From: Stenopsyche tienmushanensis
Lineage: Eukaryota; Arthropoda; Insecta; Trichoptera; Stenopsychidae
Assembly (NCBI GenBank): GCA_008973525.1
Contig: WACJ01000314.1
Span: 310,001-374,000, forward strand
DNA: 64,000 nucleotides
Direction: 5' to 3'
Shown: positions 23,125-32,699 of the stretch, in pieces
Layout of the letters: every line of letters begins with the position of its first letter
Numbering within the stretch: position 1 is the first letter of the stretch
Position numbers and translations under genes: made by a program
The notes under the pieces: model-generated
Told to the model about the DNA's origin: nothing
Databases searched by the model: none
What the model saw: the letters and a program-made list of their open reading frames with translations, nothing else

Positions 23125-23580
23125 GTGGACACAACGAACCGAATTGATCGTAACTGCTTGACCGTTTTCTTCCAAAAACTATCACCCAAACCAAACAGTC
23201 CCACATTCGGTGTGCAGGAGCTGCTTATGATGTTACTATTCACCCAAAAACGAATCGATTTTCGATTAGGAACGCGATCTACGGACGTTGTATTAAAGCG
23301 ATTTCCGCATGTCGATGATTAAACGACCATTTAAAAAATACGCCTTCAAGCGAATGCTCCTTCCTCCATCTTCCATTGCACGAACGTTATTAAATTTACA
23401 TGATAAAAAACGTTAGTTTTTGTTATTTCGAATAAGCGTCATTTTAGCCACTCTTGGAAAAAATGTCGCTTTAAAACGCGCATTTCAAATAAGGAAGTTT
23501 CCCTGCTGCATCCCGTATAAGCCTGAATTAACATTTAGCATTTTATCAAGAGACTATCTAATCTAATCTTATTGATTCTA
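23125..23580. other. No gene seen
   Basis: Moderately AT-rich; chance open frames on both strands, none with a known domain. It lies upstream of the candidate family F gene and could hold its promoter, but I see no defined promoter element. Confidence 0.4.
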
Positions 23581-23589
23581 CTAAAAAGG

Positions 23590-23800
23590 GCTTTCTGGAG
23601 TGCAAGGAGTCCAGTCCCCTTTTTCCTCGCTAGGGCGTTGCTGTGGTAGGGTGAAGACAGACGGATTCGCTCCTACACCAACTGAGGGTATCTCCCCGTC
23701 ACCGTACAGCTTACCCGAGCGAATTCGAGACTGAGTGGTTTCGCCATCATTTCAGGTTGCCCCTCTCAGTTCGGCGATTGCAAAACGATATAGAAGACAA
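23590..23800. mobile_element. GC-rich island, possible retroposon fragment
   Basis: About 210 bp of clearly higher GC content in an AT-rich setting, starting near GGGCTTTCTGGAGTGC and including GGGTATCTCCCCGTCACC. The composition matches decayed retroelement pieces elsewhere in the window, but no coding motif is readable. Assignment is weak. Confidence 0.25.
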
Positions 23801-24354
23801 TGCTGTTTACGTTGCAGAGTGAAGTTCTTCATATGCATCTCCTCGAGGCCGTCTCCTTAGTGTTCTTCTTGTTCTTGTTCTGTTCCCAAAGCTTCTCGGC
23901 TCCCAACCGGTAAGGTTTATCGAGCTCCATATTGTTAGGTAGGGTCGACTATGTAAGAGTAGCAATGAATAGTAGATAAACTGAGTATCAGCTTGCTGTT
24001 AGAAGAGTATTTAAGTATCTACTCTGTGAAAATGTACTAGTCAAGTGGCCAATAGTTAAAATACATAAAATCGTATAAGCATAATAGTTAGGAGTATTCA
24101 AATGTGGTTAGGCCGCAAAAGTATTAGTCAAATTGTGTTAGCAAGGGGTAATTATGCCGCATCAACGTATTCGATCTTCGGCGTTTAGTGCCTACCGGGC
24201 ACAATCAAATAATATTTAATTGGTCAGACTGGGAGCAAAATGGAAAAAATAGACACAGCTGGAACAAACAGGTTAAAGTCAGGTATCAAGTAATATCAAA
24301 TAGTCAGGTCCATACTAATCAGAGTTATTAAAAATAATAAAATGTAATACATAC

Positions 24355-24524
24355 TGTGTGTTTTGATTGGGGCGCATTTCTACTGAATTCTTCAGGTCGA
24401 TAGCATTCAAAGCCAAGAAGATAGAATATCAAAAATTGATATAGTGTACTTTATTGATCTGAAATAAAAATAGAGCTATTGTATGCAGTTTTAAAATTAT
24501 ACATTAGAAAAAGTACGATTTACC
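24355..24524 (-). pseudogene. Family F copy 2: exon with frameshift
   Basis: Minus-strand exon 24458-24355 lies between acceptor TTTTTATTTCAG and donor CACACA|GTATGT, preceded by a 65-bp intron and an upstream donor CAACCAG|GTAAATCG at 24523, exactly as in copy 1. Its 3' half reads GFECYRPEEFSRN, aligning with YGCYRLEELCKN of copy 1. Its 5' half (SIKYTISIFD) aligns with PMKHCLSSVFKD in a different frame, so a frameshift separates them. Interpreted as a decayed paralogue. Confidence 0.4.
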
Positions 24525-24741
24525 TGGTTGTGAAAAAAAATCGGCTATGGAATTGTGTTGCAAGTTTTTCGACTACACTTTTTTCGCTGATTTTCTTTTT
24601 GCCATTTTGGAGTATTATTTCGGAATATCTTAACAAGGGAGAATGCCTAAATACAGTTAAACGTAATTTGTAAAGCTTTATTTGAAATTCTGCGAACTAT
24701 CTCCGAAGCTTGTCGATTTCTTCACTTTCAAAAGGCGACTG

Positions 24742-24769
24742 ACTCGCCACGGTGTTTTGCATGGCGAGT
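24742..24769. repeat. Hairpin, 8-bp arms
   Basis: ACTCGCCA, 12 bases, TGGCGAGT. GC-rich arms in AT-rich DNA; possibly part of the transposon remnant ending near 24968. Confidence 0.5.
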
Positions 24770-24950
24770 GTGGAACGACCGTATTTTTTTTATATTGAGT
24801 TTCATTATCTCTGATTTGTCAGAGCAATGTTTTGGTTCATGATAAGGTCACTTAGACACTTAAGAGCATTCAGAGAAGTTATAAACTGATACATGAATGA
24901 ATAGAGCTAAGATTCGTATGGTTCCTTGTGTGGTGGCTGAGAGTAGACAA

Positions 24951-24968
24951 ACGACCGCAAAGGGTTAA
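24951..24968. mobile_element. Possible piggyBac-type terminus
   Basis: ACGACCGCAAAGGGTTAA: read on the minus strand this is TTAACCCTTTGCGGTCG, the TTAA-plus-CCCT start common in piggyBac-like MITEs. A related ACGACCG occurs at about 24776. No matching opposite terminus at a second TTAA was found, so this is tentative. Confidence 0.3.
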
Positions 24969-25620
24969 TAATAAAATGATCTTATTTATAAATAAAACAA
25001 TATATTTTCATATCATACATATTTTAAACTCATTTGAATATAATAATTAATGGCAGTATTTTAAATTCGTACTTTTGGTTGAAAAATTCTATTTTGGGTT
25101 CATTATTTTGTGATGGGATTTCAGATGAACTGGCGATTTTGCGTCAAACCTTCAAACAGGATAAAGTTAAATCTGCATTAAAACAGAACATTTACTACAC
25201 AATTTAATAAGCACGTGCAATGTGCTTTAAGACTTTAAGAATTAAATTAAATTAATACCCTCTAACAGGCAAAAAGATGACTTTTAGTGTGGATTTAATG
25301 AAAAATACAAAAATCGCAAAATAATAACAGATTCCAATGATACAGGAATTTAATATTTATATGAAAAATCATAATTTAAATAAGATATAAATAGGAAATA
25401 AATTGATTATAACATTATACTATACAATTCGGCTGTCGTTTCTTCATTGATGTCCTTAAATTTAATTAGATTACTATTTATTGAATAAAACACATTAAAT
25501 CATAAATATTGTAGGTCGATTGAAAGCGTATGTTCGTATGTTCGAAGTTACAATTAGTAAAAATTAATCAAACGACGCTTACAATTTATAAATCCACATT
25601 TACTTAAACACAAATATATA

Positions 25621-25680
25621 CTATTTCTACTATTTCTTTCTACTATTTTTTTCTACTATTTCTTTCTACTATTTCTTTCT
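25621..25680. repeat. Short tandem repeat (CTATTTCTTTCTA-like)
   Basis: Four to five copies of a ~13-bp pyrimidine-rich unit, TCTACTATTTCTT, with small changes, abutting the start of the 730-bp duplication at 25681. Confidence 0.75.
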
Positions 25681-26312
25681 AAGTAGTGCGTCAAATCCGT
25701 TACTTTCGGCTATAAAATGTATATGAACTCAATATTTTGAGGTGTAATTTCCAACGACACGTCTGTTCGTAAGTCCGAACTTGCATCAAGCTTCCAAACA
25801 CGATGATATCAAATCTATTGCACTACTCACAAGATGTTAAATATAAATTTAGTGAATACATTCGGTATTTAATGCATGGAAAACATTTTTAATTATCCTA
25901 ATAAACAATATCGTTGATATTCTATACTAGTTCGCCTTAAAGAGTTAATCACTGGTAAAACATGTTGTATTTATAATAATTATGTTGGTTTTGTAATGAT
26001 AATGCAATGAGAATATGATAACGATGAAGTATGAAATAAATGTGAATTAGAAGATGAATGAAATACGTCTAAGGATTGAAACATTTATTATTGTAATTTT
26101 ATTGCATTGCATTTGATATTTATGCAAATTCAAAGAAATTCATTGGCCTGATATGCTCATATAAGGGGGACGATATGAAGACGTTGGTTCGTATATTTGA
26201 ATTTACAATCGACATATTAATAAAATTGCATATGTTCTTAAATATAAAAAAAATAATCAAAATGTATGTATAAAATTATCTGATAGAAATATTTATATAG
26301 ATATATGATAGA

Positions 26313-26350
<38 letters not shown>

Positions 26351-26410
26351 TTTTGATATATAACCGATGAAATTGTTATAAAATGTATGTAATATTTCTT
26401 ACATAATTGT
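25681..26410. repeat. 730-bp tandem duplication, left copy
   Basis: Begins AAGTAGTGCGTCAAATCCG and is followed by the same sequence at 26411. Copies differ by scattered substitutions and small indels. Contains the GTTCG/CGAAC motif at about 25764 and 26185 and an (AT)n tract at 26317-26348. Confidence 0.85.
26317..26348. repeat. (AT)n microsatellite
   Basis: Sixteen AT units. The equivalent position in the second duplicate (27016-27046) has a similar run. Confidence 0.9.
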
Positions 26411-27013
26411 AAGTAGTGCGTCAAATCCGTTACTTTCGGCTATAAAATGTATATGAACTCAATATTTTGAGGTGTAATTTCCAACGACACGTCTGTTCGT
26501 AAGTCCGAACTTGCATCAAGCTTCCAAACAAGATGATATCAAATCTATCGCACTACTCAAAAGATGTTAAATATAAATTTAGTGAATACATTCGGCATTT
26601 ATTGCATGGAATACATTTTGTATTATCCTAATAAACAATATCGTTGACATTCTATACTAGTTCGCCTTAATAAGTTAATCGCCGGCAAAACATGTTATAC
26701 TTATAATAATTATGTTGGTTTTGTAATGATAATGCATTGAGAATATGATAACGATGAAAATGAAATAAATGTGAATTAGAAGGTGAATGAAATACGCCTA
26801 AGGATTGAAACATATATTATTGTAATTTTATTGCATTGCATTTGATATTTATGCAAATTTAAAGAAATTCATTGGCCTGATATGCTCGTATAAGGTGGGT
26901 GATATGGAGACGTTGGTTCGTATATTTGAATTTACAATCGACATAATAATAAAATTGCATATGTTCTTAAACACAAAAAATAATCAAGATGTGTGTATAA
27001 AATTATCTGATAG

Positions 27014-27049
<36 letters not shown>

Positions 27050-27075
27050 TTGGTATATAATCGATGAAATTGTTA
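26411..27075. repeat. 730-bp tandem duplication, right copy
   Basis: Head-to-tail with the left copy, with the same landmarks: the GTTCG motif at about 26494 and 26911, the (AT)n tract at 27016-27046, then CGATGAAATTGTTATAAAATG. A third, more diverged partial copy starts at 33263. Confidence 0.85.
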
Positions 27076-28780
27076 TAAAATGTATCATATATGCGTGAAG
27101 TGTATCGTAACACAGTTAGGATATAATTTTAACACATTGCCGTCGGTTTAAACATAGCATTGTCTTTCGCCTGACGTGAAGCGTATTTGTGAACATTTGT
27201 AAAATCATTTTAAAATTAGAAAAAAATCTCTAACTTTTTTTTACTAGTAGAAAGTGTTTAAAAACGGGGAAAAATGGACAAAAACGTTAAGGACAACTCA
27301 CTGTATAGAAATATGTAAACATAGTATAAAAAACTGCAGTAAGGAACAGGGACAAATCTTGCATCCCTGATGCATTGCACATCAGAGCTGACAAAATAAT
27401 ATATCAAGGAATTAAATAATGTATTATATGCCAGGTGTACAAGATGAAAATTAGCACATTTTTTAGTTGTTGCTGTTAAAACAATTCTATCAATGCTTTT
27501 GCAAATTGGCAATATATTGAATATCACCAGAAAGTGTGTTGTTCGACCACATTATTCATAGAGACGCTTTTTTGATACATGGGTAAAATGAGAATGTACA
27601 AATGAATATTTGATGAGTGCTTAATATTAAAATGTTAGATTGGTAGCTTAAACATTAATAGATCCATTTTATTAATCCTAAGTTTTGCATGTTTTTTAAA
27701 TAACATGCAAATGATATATTGATTCAATTTTTAATTTATTTTAGGACATAATTTAAGTCTTTGCAAACCATGAATGCTAAATTCTTTTGACAAGTGAATA
27801 CGTTCATATGTTCGAACTTGCATTTTATAACTATCATACTAAGACATATCCTTAGATGTCTTCCATAAAGAAATAATAATGCAAATGCACTTAATTGAGC
27901 GTTTAAAGCTCTAAACCTAGTATAAATAAAGTAGATTAAAATCATAGGACACATTGCAAAATGTACGCTTTCACAATGTTTAGAAATCAAAAGTAGGTAT
28001 AAAAAATATTTTGGATTTTTTCAGCCGAAATAATATCTAATACAGAAAGAAGAAAAAGGTTTTCTGAATCATAAAATAAACAAGAATTTAAAAAAAGATT
28101 AACATAATTCTATAATTTTGGTGCATTGTCTGCTTGATGTATTATTTACTATAATAGATAAATCTATAAATTTTTATTACAATAAAAAACCATGTATTAT
28201 AAAGTACATGGATTTTAAGGTGTTTTTTTAAATTTTTTATAAGAATTGTAGGTAAGATCAAACAAATAATATATATATTTCCTTACACTAATTAACATAC
28301 ATAACTAATTTTAAAACATGAATAAACAAAATATGTATAAAATTAAATAATAAATGCTTAAATATGGAATCTGCGACCTCCGAAAATGAAAAGCACCACA
28401 CATTTAATTTAATGGTTTAACGAGATTAAGTATTATAATTTTTTTTAAACTGTTTAAGGTTCAATCTACGCCAAGTTTCATTGAATCACCGAGTCACCCG
28501 AATAACGAAATATAACAACCAAAATTACGAATATCGTGTGAAAATTATTCAATCAGTTAATAAGAAAAAATATATATAAATATCAACAAATGTTCTTTAC
28601 AATACAATTAAATAATAATTGTTTCTGTTAATGAAAAATTATAAAATCAATAAAAACGGTGTTATATTAAAACTATGATTAATATCTAAGTTGATGGTTC
28701 GTGTTATAGATGGTGAAATTCTGGTTCTCGAAATCAACACTCGATCAACATTAACTATTGTGAGGCAGTGTGAGTTCTGT
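27076..28780. other. AT-rich DNA, no gene seen
   Basis: Low-complexity AT-rich sequence. One more GTTC(A)..TTCGAACTTGC motif at about 27801-27822. Short chance open frames only. Confidence 0.5.
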
Positions 28781-28926
28781 CAGCAGTCAGAAAAAATCGT
28801 AAGCCTGGTTTATTGTGTCAGAAATAGTGCTTGATGTTGGTGTTGCAACCCTTAGAAAGAAATTAGATAGTGTTGAAATTCATAACTATATAGAATTTTG
28901 CACACAAAAAGATGCATGATATCTAC

Positions 28927-29038
28927 CTTTTTCGCGAACACGCATCGTTTGGTTGATGTGATGCTCGGACGGATCCGAAGAATTGGCATGGTTTATGATC
29001 GGACGATGGATGATGCTAATGAAGTCGTTGGTTATGGG
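28927..29038 (-). pseudogene. Exon X2 of the duplicated small-exon gene, copy 1
   Basis: 112-bp segment ending at donor GAAAAAG|GTAGAT, open in frame 0 (PITNDFISII...NHANSSDPSEHHI...). Copy 2 (35729-35840) has the same boundaries and reads PIIDDLISNS...NHTNSSNPSEHHI. The acceptor side is weakened here (GAAAG instead of GCCAG). The upstream exon of this copy carries a stop, so the copy is probably a pseudogene. Confidence 0.35.
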
Positions 29039-29099
29039 CTTTCTATTTTTATACAAAATATAAATTTGAATCATATTTTAATATATTAATATAACTTAA

Positions 29100-29624
29100 C
29101 AGAGGCGTAACAAGGATATGAAACGCCCGTGGCAACTATCTAACTTGCGCCCCCCGCCCGCATTTTATTTTGAAGTTTAACAATACTATTATAAATGTAA
29201 TATGTTTGTAAGTTAGCCTCTGAGGAAGCTTCTGAATCATACAGATCATAGAAAACGCCGCAAAAAGCCCTAAAAGAGAACGGATTGGCCATAAGTTCTG
29301 TGTTCAACCAGTCCGCTTTTTGGACCGCTGACATGACGAATAAGTGTCATGCGATTGTTTAAATTTAACAATCGATCGAACATATTTTTGTCTTTATTAT
29401 GTTTAAGCGATAACGAAACAAAGAAGTATTTGACAACTTAGTATATATTATAAAAACGAACAGGGCCAATCAGTTTTGATTCATGTAAAGTAGAATGGTC
29501 AAGTAAAAAAGAAACCATATGCAACTCTCAACCGGGTCGTTCGTCAACGTTTTGCGCCCTATTCCCAGTTGCGCCCGTGGCGGGCGTCTGCTTTGTCACC
29601 TCCTTGTTACACCTCCGTGTTATC
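29100..29624. mobile_element. MITE-like insertion (hAT-type ends) in copy 1 only
   Basis: Absent from the matching position of copy 2. The left end CAGAGGCGTAACAAGGA and the reverse complement of the right region (29601-29617, CGGAGGTGTAACAAGGA) match at 15 of 17 bases. CGCCCGTGGC-type sequence follows inside each end. TATAACTTAA (left) and TATAACTGAA (29625-29634) flank it as an imperfect direct repeat. CAGAGGCG ends are typical of hAT MITEs. It lies inside the predicted intron between exons X1 and X2. Confidence 0.6.
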
Positions 29625-29654
29625 CTATAACTGAATCAGGAATGAAATACGCAC

Positions 29655-29723
29655 CTTTATTGTTTAAGCGCAGCGCGTGGTACGACTCATTGCTTATATT
29701 TCGGTGGGATTTGTAAATACGAG
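29655..29723 (-). pseudogene. Exon X1 of the duplicated small-exon gene, copy 1 (stop inside)
   Basis: 69 bp between acceptor TTTTTTGCAG and donor AATAAAG|GTGCGT, both shared with copy 2. In the frame open in copy 2 (LVFTNPTEI...) this copy has TAA at 29694-29696. Confidence 0.35.
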
Positions 29724-30017
29724 CTGCAAAAAACAAAATAAAAAATTAGAAAATTGCTTAATTAGTTCATACGTCATGATTATCATCGATTTGAATTTAC
29801 CTTTTTACTAAATTCGAGAACCCATTTAGCTCGTATTTTGAATTTTTATAACTGCTTCGAGAATTGCCAGTTGTTGTTTTATTCTATTCCTTATCACTAG
29901 TATATTTAAATAGCTATATCATTCCTTTACTCATGCTGTTTTAAAATATCTTAAATACTTGAGTTTATTCCAGCTTGAAAATAATATCCATTCCAAAGAC
30001 TGTCAAGATTCAGTTAC

Positions 30018-30450
30018 CTCATAAGTCATGTGCTTATAGCATAATCTATCAGCGGTTGTTTAGGTATATTTATTTTTTAATGCATTATGCTTCATTTCAT
30101 TGCTATTCCATCTTTCTAGATATATTAGATAAGATATTATCACTCTCTAGAATGAGATATTGATGGTTTATTCATCTTACCTTTAATCGAAGAAGTGTCC
30201 GTCTGGATAGCATAGAATGAAATATTGTCATCCACGTAAATTATACGATGTTATGCTATAGATGAATTACCATCACATTCCAGATTCGCATGCCTTTAAA
30301 GTAACTGAAGATTTTAAATATTCAAGTACTATTACAGTCGTTTTCCAGCCGCCGATCTCAGATAAAGTATTCCAGATTAACATGTTGATGATATTCTAGA
30401 ATACTATATCTGAGACTATTACCCTCCACTTACCCGCGCTGTATGTTGTT
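30018..30450 (-). pseudogene. Three microexon candidates in copy 1 (17, 22 and 28 bp)
   Basis: In transcription order: 30450-30434 (17 bp, GTTTGTAG|...GCGCGG|GTAAGTGG), 30202-30181 (22 bp, GCTATCCAG|...ATTAAAG|GTAAGATG) and 30045-30018 (28 bp, GCTGATAG|...TATGAG|GTAACTG). All six splice sites are unchanged in copy 2 although introns have drifted. The 28-bp piece reads LCYKHMTYE in the frame leading into exon X1. The 22-bp piece does not join it in frame, so the full transcript structure is unresolved. Confidence 0.25.
30356..30415. repeat. 60-nt hairpin, copy 1
   Basis: TCTCAGATAAAGTATTC pairs with GAATACTATATCTGAGA (16 of 17), and the stem continues through CAG/CTA with one mismatch, giving an imperfect stem of about 20 bp. 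Followed by TTACCCTCCACTTACCCGCGC. Conserved at 36634-36693. Confidence 0.6.
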
Positions 30451-30782
30451 CTACAAACGCACGCCAAAATTAAAATTCAAAAAATTAATCGCATCCAACT
30501 TATGTCTAGTTCATTTTATAATTGTTGGTGATTCAAGTTGGTTATTTTATATTTTCATCCTTTTCTGTTGTTCTTAATCGTTCTTCGATGCTCGTCTATA
30601 TCGGATAATTGGATCGGCTTACTTTTACTTTCATAACATGTATTTTGCATGTTTAAATCTATTATCACTTTAAGTTGGAGCATATGTATTTTTGTGTTTT
30701 TCAATCATATTCAACTTTGATGTAAAAATAATTTGCAGGTAGATCTCGGTATATTTTTTTATCTGCTTTGTCCTTTTCTATT

Positions 30783-31172
30783 ATGGACATATCGAATGAG
30801 GTGTTGGATGTTATGCATTCGATTGTTAAGGGAGTGTTTTTCACTCCCCTTGCCCCAGATCGAGTATTTTTGATGGTTTTAAAGAACTCGATCTGGGGGC
30901 GTACCCTCCCCTTTCCCGCGCGGTTTTGGGGCCTTATTGACCATTTTTATACCAGCGCAACACATTTTGCAGATAATGCGGTATCACGATTAAATATTTG
31001 CATCGTTTCTGTTTCTAAAAATGTTTCATTTGATAATTGTCTGAATTCAATTCATTTTATGGAGAAGTCATATGAATATGATAATTACTATCGTATGTAC
31101 ATGCATCACCATTCAAAAAGTGTAAAGACAATCGAGAATCAAGAAACTCGACATAAATATAAAATATGGTGA
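30783..31172 (+). CDS. 129-codon open frame conserved in both duplicates, copy 1
   Basis: From ATG (MDISNEVLDVMHSIVKGV) to TGA after HKYKIW. Copy 2 (37061-37450) is open over the same length and differs at only four residues. The frame stays open upstream to a possible acceptor AATTTGCAG at 30730-30738, so it could be the last exon of a longer gene. No domain is recognised, and two GC-rich hairpins fall inside the frame. The duplicates are young enough that an open frame could persist by chance, and there are four changes, all of which alter the protein. Gene status is doubtful. Confidence 0.25.
   Translation: MDISNEVLDVMHSIVKGVFFTPLAPDRVFLMVLKNSIWGRTLPFPARFWGLIDHFYTSATHFADNAVSRLNICIVSVSKNVSFDNCLNSIHFMEKSYEYDNYYRMYMHHHSKSVKTIENQETRHKYKIW
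30830..30898. repeat. Double hairpin, copy 1
   Basis: GGGAGTG TTTTT CACTCCC (30830-30848), then CCCCAGATCGAGT...ACTCGATCTGGGG (13-bp perfect arms, 30853-30865 and 30886-30898), followed by GTACCCTCCCCTTTCCCGCGC. Sits in a locally GC-rich pocket. Same in copy 2 with one arm base changed. Confidence 0.75.
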
Positions 31173-31609
31173 ACTGAGAAATCTTAGGGATATTGAATTG
31201 AATTAATCCTGAAGATGAAGAAGTTGCACCGTAAAAAACTTCAGAATCCAATAAAGAGATATGTGAAATATCAACCTGAAAGAAAGAGGACCAGTGACGA
31301 AACAAAGGATAAAAAACAACAACAAATTAGTTCATCAAGCGACAAAAATTTGCTAAATCTCTGCTCAATACATTTGATAATTTTTTAAAGAAACTGTTGT
31401 ATGAAAAAGACACAAACTAATCCCTCTGGAATTTAAGAAAACAATTTAATGTTGAATATTAAATATATTCAATACTTAATATCGTTTTCCATTTTTTAAA
31501 ATTCATTTATTGATAAAAACATACAACAATAAATTAATCGTATGTAAACATTTTCCTTAAAATTAATAAAATTCATATATTATGTCAATACAAAAATACA
31601 CAAAACAGA

Positions 31610-31684
31610 AAAAAACCGATATATTCGTTCCGGTATAAACAACGGTTTTACCGGTTTTCAGTTAAGTTCCGGTTCGAAGCCCTG
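31610..31684. mobile_element. hAT-type transposon terminus, truncated
   Basis: Reading the minus strand from 31684: CAGGGCTTCGAACCGGAAC, then AACCGGTAAAACCGTTG, the CAGGG-plus-CCGG pattern seen at ends of many hAT MITEs. No opposite end or target duplication found. It lies just beyond the end of segmental copy 1. Confidence 0.4.
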
Positions 31685-32095
31685 ATAAATGTTATATGAC
31701 TTAAATTTTCAATGACTTCTCGATGAAGAACAATTAATTTTATGAAGATTGCTAACAATATAAAAGTTTTGAAATTAGCTTCGCGTTTGTCACCATATAT
31801 CACGTTTTTATTACTCCAACTATGAATCTTCGTGAAGTCGTGAAACAATTTGAATTGAAAACATGTAATGCTTGTGTATATATGTAATTGTGTATAAATG
31901 TAATAGCATTAAATAGAAGAAAAAAAAATCATCTCCCATTTCCATTTATGCATGAATTCGACCTTATGTTTTTCATTTTTCTTAAATTACTCATCATCAC
32001 AGTTACTTTCGAAAAATTGCATGTTGTTATTAAACGTATATCCTAGACATTGTTGTTACTACATAATAAAATAAATACAAAAGTGCAACAAATAC

Positions 32096-32456
32096 CTGGA
32101 TATCTTCTGCACATTGCTGCATTCAAATACAACATCTGCAAAACCTGGCCAAATCATGTCGAAGCATTCATTTAGGAGCAGCCTTTTTTATCAATGAGCA
32201 TTATTTCATAGTTATCCTGAAACAAATTTAAAATATAGTATATTGCAATTACAAGAAATGTATTTTCATCAACTATTAAAACAATGCATTTATACATACT
32301 TTTGGATAGAATCGGATGTTTTTATAAAGTTCTTCTGATTGAGAGCATCAGACGAAATCTTTAGAAGTAAACAGGAAATTTAGAATTTACCTGAAATGAA
32401 AATGGAGCTGTAAGATGCATTTTTAAAGTTATATTATAAAAAAAGTACGATTTACC
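32096..32456 (-). pseudogene. Family F copy 3, decayed
   Basis: Same layout as copy 1: upstream donor CGACCAG|GTAAATCG (32455), 65-bp intron ending TTTCATTTCAG, exon 32390-32300 with donor CCAAAA|GTATGT, 83-bp intron, exon 32216-32096 with acceptor AATTTGTTTCAG. Exon 2 aligns with copy 1 (SEELYKNIRFYPK versus LEELCKNIQFHAK) but has two stops. The next exon opens DNYEIMLIDKKGCS and then stops. Confidence 0.45.
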
Positions 32457-32699
32457 TGGTCGCTGTAGAGTATTTACAATACATCAAGGAAATTTTGTAT
32501 ATCTGCATATGTATTGAAATAATTCGTGCAAAGACAAGGGACAATTAAATAGAAACAACGTAATTTTAGCACACATATGTAATTAAATCTAATGACAGGT
32601 CAAAGTACGATGAAACTCAACAAACAAATTTTAATTTGTATGTTTATATCAAAGACTTCTGCCAAGCAAATTTTAATACCTGTTACGCTATTAACGTAG

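Larger units (their letters stand above)
28780..31500. repeat. Segmental duplication, copy 1
   Basis: Aligns with 35585-37727 along nearly its whole length (offset 6278 over the right half). Copy 1 has a ~520-bp insertion at 29100-29624 and an extra ~65 bp near 31188-31255. Edges are approximate. Candidate exons on the minus strand, hairpins and a 129-codon plus-strand frame are shared with copy 2. Confidence 0.85.

Noticed and set aside
27258..27990. 89- and 84-codon minus-strand frames
   Set aside because: Hydrophobic Ile/Leu/Phe/Tyr-rich translations of AT-rich DNA without splice context, paralogues or motifs.
31660..31690. tRNA gene suggested by GGTTCGAAGCC
   Set aside because: No acceptor stem, D-arm or anticodon arm can be formed around it; the sequence fits a hAT terminal repeat.
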